Positions 60,330 through 64,000 of a DNA stretch of 64,000 nucleotides are shown here, piece after piece (the first letter of the stretch is position 1; each line of letters starts with the position of its first letter). The DNA lies in contig CP166702.1 in the NCBI GenBank assembly GCA_051414805.1, positions 2,914,001 through 2,978,000 of the forward strand, in the 5' to 3' direction. Made by a program: the position numbers and the translations under genes. This DNA comes from Xenophilus sp003671765 (lineage in GTDB: Bacteria > Pseudomonadota > Gammaproteobacteria > Burkholderiales > Burkholderiaceae_C). Below the pieces are notes generated by a model. That model had not been told where the DNA came from and ran no database searches. It saw only the letters and a list, made by a program, of their open reading frames with translations.

Positions 60330-61205
60330 TCAGTCCGCCAGCTCGTAGTGCGCCTGGCGTTCCTCGAAGGCCTTCCAGCCGATCACGTCCTTGAACTCGG
60401 GCATCGTGACCTGCCCCGCGGGCAGACCGTCGACGTCGCCCGTGCGGCGCGCCGCGAGGGTCGCCAGGTTGGCCTGCAGTGCGTGCACCGTGCTCATCAG
60501 CGTGACGATCGGGTAGGTCGCGAAGGCGGCCACCGATTCGATCTGCTCGCGGCTGAGCTTGGCCATCCACAGGCCCTGCATCAGTTGCAGCGACAGTCGC
60601 CGGCCCGACACCTCGCGCAGCCTGACCAGGTCGTCGTAGCCCTGGAAGGTGCGCGAGATGGGCTGGATCAGGTCGGCGCCGGCCTCGGCGTAGCGGGCCG
60701 CGCGGTCCAGCGCCTCCGACGGGTCGAGCACGTCGGTGCGCGCCACGATCAGAAAGTCCGGGTCCTGCCGTGCATCGACGGCGGCCTTGATGCGCGCCAC
60801 CGCGTCCTTGAGCGGCACCACCGGCATCACCGAGGCCGCCGCGGGGCAGCGCTTGGGGCTGATCTGGTCCTCGATCGAGATGGCGGCGACGCCGGTCTTC
60901 TCGAACTCGCGCACGGTGCGGGCCACGTTGATGACGTTGCCGTAACCCGTGTCGGCGTCCGCGAAGATCGGCTTCTTCACGATGTTGGCGATGCGGTTCA
61001 CCACGGCGACGTTCTCGGTCAGCGTGTAGACCTCCATGTCGGGCTGGCCGAGCAGCGAGGCCGAGATGCCGAAGCCGGTGGTGAAGATGCCGTCGAAATC
61101 CGACTGGTCGACCAGCAGGGCCGAGAGGGCGTCCTGCACGCCGGCCATCCAGAAGGTGGGGCCGTCGGTGATGCGTTGGCGAAGGGTCTGGCGCAAGGTG
61201 GGCAT
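60330..61205 (-). CDS. Isocitrate lyase/PEP mutase family enzyme
   Basis: A 291-aa TIM-barrel lyase of the PEP mutase/methylisocitrate lyase superfamily, which makes or breaks C-C or P-C bonds next to carboxylates. Metal and substrate residues are D83 and D85 in ADADTGYGN, E112/D113 in ISIEDQ and R119/C120 in PKRCP, the lyase position of the catalytic cysteine. The tail ending MPEFKDVIGWKAFEERQ is typical of oxaloacetate-decarboxylase-like members. An AGGAG site precedes the ATG. It lies 27 bases after an ABC binding-protein gene in the same operon, so it may act on the transported compound. Confidence 0.9.
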   Translation of the reverse strand: MPTLRQTLRQRITDGPTFWMAGVQDALSALLVDQSDFDGIFTTGFGISASLLGQPDMEVYTLTENVAVVNRIANIVKKPIFADADTGYGNVINVARTVREFEKTGVAAISIEDQISPKRCPAAASVMPVVPLKDAVARIKAAVDARQDPDFLIVARTDVLDPSEALDRAARYAEAGADLIQPISRTFQGYDDLVRLREVSGRRLSLQLMQGLWMAKLSREQIESVAAFATYPIVTLMSTVHALQANLATLAARRTGDVDGLPAGQVTMPEFKDVIGWKAFEERQAHYELAD

Positions 61206-61232
61206 GGGGTGGCTCCTGGTCGATGGACGTGT

Positions 61233-62438
61233 TCAGCGCTTGACGGGGTCGATGTAGCCGCCGAGCGCCACGAATTTCTGGCCCTGGAGTTCCATCAGCG
61301 CGATGCCGGTCTGGCCGCGGCGCGCGTAGGGCCCGGCATTGACGGGCTGGAAGGTGATCTTGGGGCCGATCTTCTGGTCGAAGTCCTTCATGCCGTCCAG
61401 CGCCGCGGCGACCTTGGCGCGCGAAGGCTCGGCGCCGGCGCGCTGCAGTGCCTCGACGGTGACGGCCGCGGCCGAGTAGCCCATCAGCGCCATCGAGGAC
61501 GGCGCCGACTTGGGGTACAGCTTGGTGTAGCGCTGGAAGAAGGACTGGATCGCGGGGTTGTCGCCCTCCACGGCGTCGTAGTACGAGGCCACGTACAGCT
61601 TCGACTGGGTCTTGCCGAGCAGCTCGACGAACTTCGGGTCATTCAGCCCGCCGGCGCCGAATACCGTGGGCTTCCAGCCCAGCTTCTCGGCGCCGCGGAA
61701 GAACTGCACCGCCTCCTGGCCCAGGGCGTAGACGATCACCACGTCGGGTTCGGACTGCTTGAGCTTGAAGACCTGCGAGGTGAGATCGGTCGCGAAGCGC
61801 TCGAAGCTCTGCGCCTCGACCAGCTTCATGCCGTGCTTCTCCAGCTGCTTGACGGCCACGTCGTAGGCCGGTTTGCCCCAGCCGTCGTTCTGGTAGAGCA
61901 TCGCCACCTTCTTGGCCTTGAGCGTGTTGACGGCGTAGTCGATGTATGACGCGGTCTCGGTCGACTGCGGCGAGGGCAGCACGTACAGCAGCTCGCGCGG
62001 CGGCGTGCTGGTGAGGTCCGAGATGCTTAGCGCGCCGATGGTCGGCACGTTCTTGGTCGAGCTGTACTCGTAGGCGCTGATGTTCGTCGCGTGGCCGATG
62101 TTGCCGACCATGGCCAGCACGTTGTCGCGCTCGACCAGCAGCTTGGCGTTGGCCACCGACTTCGCGGGCTTGAGCTCGTCGTCGTAGGTGATGAGCTTGA
62201 GCTTGCGGCCGTTTACGCCGCCCTTCTCGTTGACCATGTCGAAGTAGGTGCGGATGCCTTCGTCGGCGGCCTTGCCCATGTAGGCCAGCGTGCCCGACAT
62301 CGGTTGCGACGAGCCGAGCACGATTTCCTTTTCGAGCACGCCCTCGGCCTTGTTCTCGAAGGCGGCGGCGGGCAGCGCGCTGGCTGCCAGTGCGAGTGCG
62401 GCACTGGCCAGGACGGTACGGCGATGGATCAGGCTCAT
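61233..62438 (-). CDS. ABC transporter substrate-binding protein, branched-chain amino acid type
   Basis: A 401-aa periplasmic binding protein of the LivK/receptor-ligand type. A signal peptide with twin arginines (IHRRTVLASAALALAASALP, cleaved after AAA near residue 26) leads into the mature part with EIVLGSSQPMSGTLAYMGKA, KLITYDDELKPAKSVANAKLL and SKLYVASYYDAVEG. CGGAGAC precedes the ATG. It is downstream of the LivF and LivG ATPases. Ligands of this subgroup are often amides, dicarboxylates or aromatic acids; specificity cannot be read off. Confidence 0.92.
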   Translation of the reverse strand: MSLIHRRTVLASAALALAASALPAAAFENKAEGVLEKEIVLGSSQPMSGTLAYMGKAADEGIRTYFDMVNEKGGVNGRKLKLITYDDELKPAKSVANAKLLVERDNVLAMVGNIGHATNISAYEYSSTKNVPTIGALSISDLTSTPPRELLYVLPSPQSTETASYIDYAVNTLKAKKVAMLYQNDGWGKPAYDVAVKQLEKHGMKLVEAQSFERFATDLTSQVFKLKQSEPDVVIVYALGQEAVQFFRGAEKLGWKPTVFGAGGLNDPKFVELLGKTQSKLYVASYYDAVEGDNPAIQSFFQRYTKLYPKSAPSSMALMGYSAAAVTVEALQRAGAEPSRAKVAAALDGMKDFDQKIGPKITFQPVNAGPYARRGQTGIALMELQGQKFVALGGYIDPVKR

Positions 62439-62483
62439 GGGTGTCTCCGTTCGTGGTTGGGTTGAAAAGCGGGGAAGGGCGGC

Positions 62484-63215
62484 TCAACCGCCCAGGTAGG
62501 CACGGCGCACGTCCTCGTTGCCGGCCAGCTCGGCGGCCTGGCCCTGCATCACGACGCGGCCGGTCTCGATGACGTAGCCCTCGTCCGAGATGTCGAGCGC
62601 GATGTCCGCGTCCTGCTCGACGATGAGCAGCGTGAGTCGTTCGCGGTCGCGGATGTCGCGCAGCGTGGAGAAGATCGCGTCCTTCAGGATCGGCGCGACG
62701 CCCATCGAGGGTTCGTCGAGCATCAGCAGGCGCGGCTTGGCGAGCAGGCCGCGGGCAATGGCGAGCATCTGCTGCTCGCCGCCGGACAGCGTGCCGGCGC
62801 GCGAGCCGATGCGCTCCTTCAGGCGCGGGAAGTAGCCCAGCACGTGGTCCATGTGCTCGCGCACCTCGCCGGCCGGGCGGGTGTAGCCGCCGAGCATCAG
62901 GTTCTCGCGCACCGACAGCTGGGCGAACACCATGCGGCCCTGCGGCACGTGCACGATGCCGCGCCGCACCAGCGCCTCGGCCGGTACGTTGGCGATCGAC
63001 TGGCCGTCGAAAACGGCGGTGCCCTCGCTCACCGGCAACAGGCCGGAGAGCGCGCGCATCAGGGTGGTCTTGCCTGCGCCGTTGGCGCCCAGCACGCAGA
63101 CGATGCTGGCCGCGCGGACCTCCAGGCTCACGCCATGCAGGGCGCGGATCTTGCCGTAGCCGGCGCCCAGCCGGTCGACGCGCAGCAGCGCGGGCGTGTC
63201 AGCGACGTTGGCCAC
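62484..63215 (-). CDS. livF: Branched-chain amino acid-type ABC transporter ATPase (LivF)
   Basis: A 243-aa ABC ATPase starting at GTG. Walker A is CVLGANGAGKTTLMRAL (about 40-56), the signature TLSGGEQQMLAIARGLL and Walker B RLLMLDEPSMGVAP; the LivF-type IVHVPQGRMVFAQLSVRENL is present. GGAGGAGG lies seven bases upstream of the GTG, inside the end of livG, so the genes overlap by 17 bases. It energises uptake together with LivG; the membrane genes would lie beyond the right edge. Confidence 0.94.
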   Translation of the reverse strand: MANVADTPALLRVDRLGAGYGKIRALHGVSLEVRAASIVCVLGANGAGKTTLMRALSGLLPVSEGTAVFDGQSIANVPAEALVRRGIVHVPQGRMVFAQLSVRENLMLGGYTRPAGEVREHMDHVLGYFPRLKERIGSRAGTLSGGEQQMLAIARGLLAKPRLLMLDEPSMGVAPILKDAIFSTLRDIRDRERLTLLIVEQDADIALDISDEGYVIETGRVVMQGQAAELAGNEDVRRAYLGG

Positions 63216-64000
63216 TCTTGCCTCCTCCCAGGTATGCCTCGACGACGGCGGGGTGCGATTCGATCTCGCGCGGCGTGCCCTGCGCGAGGAAGGCGCCGTT
63301 GTGCATGACGGTGATGGTGTCGGAGATCGACATCACCAGCGGCATGCTGTGCTCGATGAGCAGCAGCGTCGCGCCGGTGCTCGCCTGCAGCTGCCGCAGC
63401 GTCTCGCCCAGCGCGTCGATCTCGCGGTTGTTCATGCCGGCGGCCGGCTCGTCCAGCAGCATCAGCACCGGCTCGAGCGCCATGGCTCGCGCCAGTTCGA
63501 CCAGCTTCTGCGTGCCGTAGGGCAGGTCGCGCACCAGCGTGTGGGCGTGCGCATCCAGGCGCAGGCTTTCGAGGATGGAGGCGGTGCGCTCGCGCTCGGT
63601 GCGCTCCTCGCGCCGCTGGCGCGGCAGGCGCAGCAGCGCCTCGGCCAGTGTGGCGCGCATCGCCAGCGAGCGGGCGATGAGCACGTTGTCGAACACCGTG
63701 AGTTCAGAGAAGAGCTCCAGGTTCTGGAAGGTGCGCGCGATGCCCAGGCGCGAGATCTGGTGCGCCTTCAGCCGCAGCAGGTCGTGCTCGCCCGACGCAT
63801 TGCGCAGCACCATGCGGCCTTGCTGCGGCGTGTAGAAGCGGCTGATGCAGTTGAGCATCGTCGTCTTGCCGGCGCCGTTGGGGCCGATGAGCGCATGCAC
63901 GGTGCCGGGCATGACGTCGAAGCCGACGTCCTGCACGGCCACGATGCCGCCGAAGCTCATGCGCACGTTGGCGACCGACAGCAGCGGTGCGCCGGCCGGC
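63199..64000 (-). CDS. livG: Branched-chain amino acid-type ABC transporter ATPase (LivG), 5' end off window
   Basis: An ABC ATPase open to the right edge; the visible 266 residues include LLSVANVRMSFGGI at the start of the domain, Walker A ALIGPNGAGKTTMLNCIS, the LivG-type GIARTFQNLELFSELTVFDN, signature RDLPYGTQKLVELARAMALE and Walker B VLMLLDEPAAGMNN. An internal GTG at 63966 is not the start because family sequence continues upstream. It is paired with livF, which begins inside its last codons. Confidence 0.93.
   Translation of the reverse strand, partial: PAGAPLLSVANVRMSFGGIVAVQDVGFDVMPGTVHALIGPNGAGKTTMLNCISRFYTPQQGRMVLRNASGEHDLLRLKAHQISRLGIARTFQNLELFSELTVFDNVLIARSLAMRATLAEALLRLPRQRREERTERERTASILESLRLDAHAHTLVRDLPYGTQKLVELARAMALEPVLMLLDEPAAGMNNREIDALGETLRQLQASTGATLLLIEHSMPLVMSISDTITVMHNGAFLAQGTPREIESHPAVVEAYLGGGKSGQRR

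Overview
The window is a high-GC (roughly two-thirds G+C or more), gene-dense chromosomal segment of a betaproteobacterium, most likely a member of the Comamonadaceae (Variovorax/Acidovorax-like). Reasons: codon usage dominated by GCC/CTG/CGC, many CoA-dependent and aromatic-type catabolic genes, a Bug-type (TctC) binding protein, and seven scattered copies of a two-hairpin palindromic element that I associate from memory with this family. I saw no rRNA, tRNA, CRISPR array, insertion sequence or phage gene. The genus assignment is inference.

Layout. 1-4294: beta-oxidation genes (3' part of a FadB/FadJ-type multifunctional protein, an M20 peptidase, a thiolase) ending in a strong intrinsic terminator. 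4336-9443: a leftward operon with tightly overlapping genes (SDR, StyA-like flavin monooxygenase, flavin reductase, dienelactone-hydrolase/NTF2 fusion) with a divergent AraC regulator. 9491-14043: rightward acyl-CoA/lipid genes (acyl-CoA dehydrogenase, a coupled 73-aa membrane protein, SDR, hotdog thioesterase, zinc-free MDR reductase). 14060-19500: VIT-family protein, cytochrome b561, AidB-like dehydrogenase, DUF899, GST and a JAMM-like DUF4329 protein. 19692-24310: a second catabolic operon (Bug binding protein, FAD hydroxylase, VOC protein, alpha/beta hydrolase) facing a TetR regulator. 24426-34076: SDR, SRPBCC, chromate transporter, DUF2076, SUMF-like protein, aldo-keto reductase, MFS pump, a Phd/PIN toxin-antitoxin pair, LysR and a methylguanine methyltransferase.

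34077-34799 is a distinctly lower-GC patch with one orphan gene. 34800-37547 holds a DoxX-like protein, a PrsW-type membrane protease with a coupled one-helix protein, and a doubtful small winged-helix gene. 37925-41369 is a three-gene unit (small helical protein, membrane-anchored Ser/Thr kinase with an N-terminal zinc ribbon, OmpA-type lipoprotein) that looks like an envelope phospho-signalling module without type VI secretion genes beside it. 41463-49190 is rich in transporters (CPA1 and CPA2 antiporters, DHA2 MFS pump, MATE). 49305-53788 contains DUF2239 with a visible promoter and a complete Pqi-type MCE lipid-transport operon in which PqiA is split in two. 53851-59415: a membrane protein, the Tex accessory factor, a HipA/YjjJ-type kinase and a patatin. 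60330-64000: a leftward branched-chain-type ABC transporter (LivG, LivF, binding protein) followed by a PEP mutase/isocitrate lyase family enzyme.

How the genes work together: two loci look like uncharacterised aromatic or alkene catabolic routes, each with its own regulator; the fad-type genes would feed CoA thioesters to central metabolism; and the Pqi operon, PrsW and the kinase/OmpA unit are cell-envelope functions. The palindromic element recurs at gene ends, often between convergent genes, and in one case supplies the last codons of a LysR regulator.
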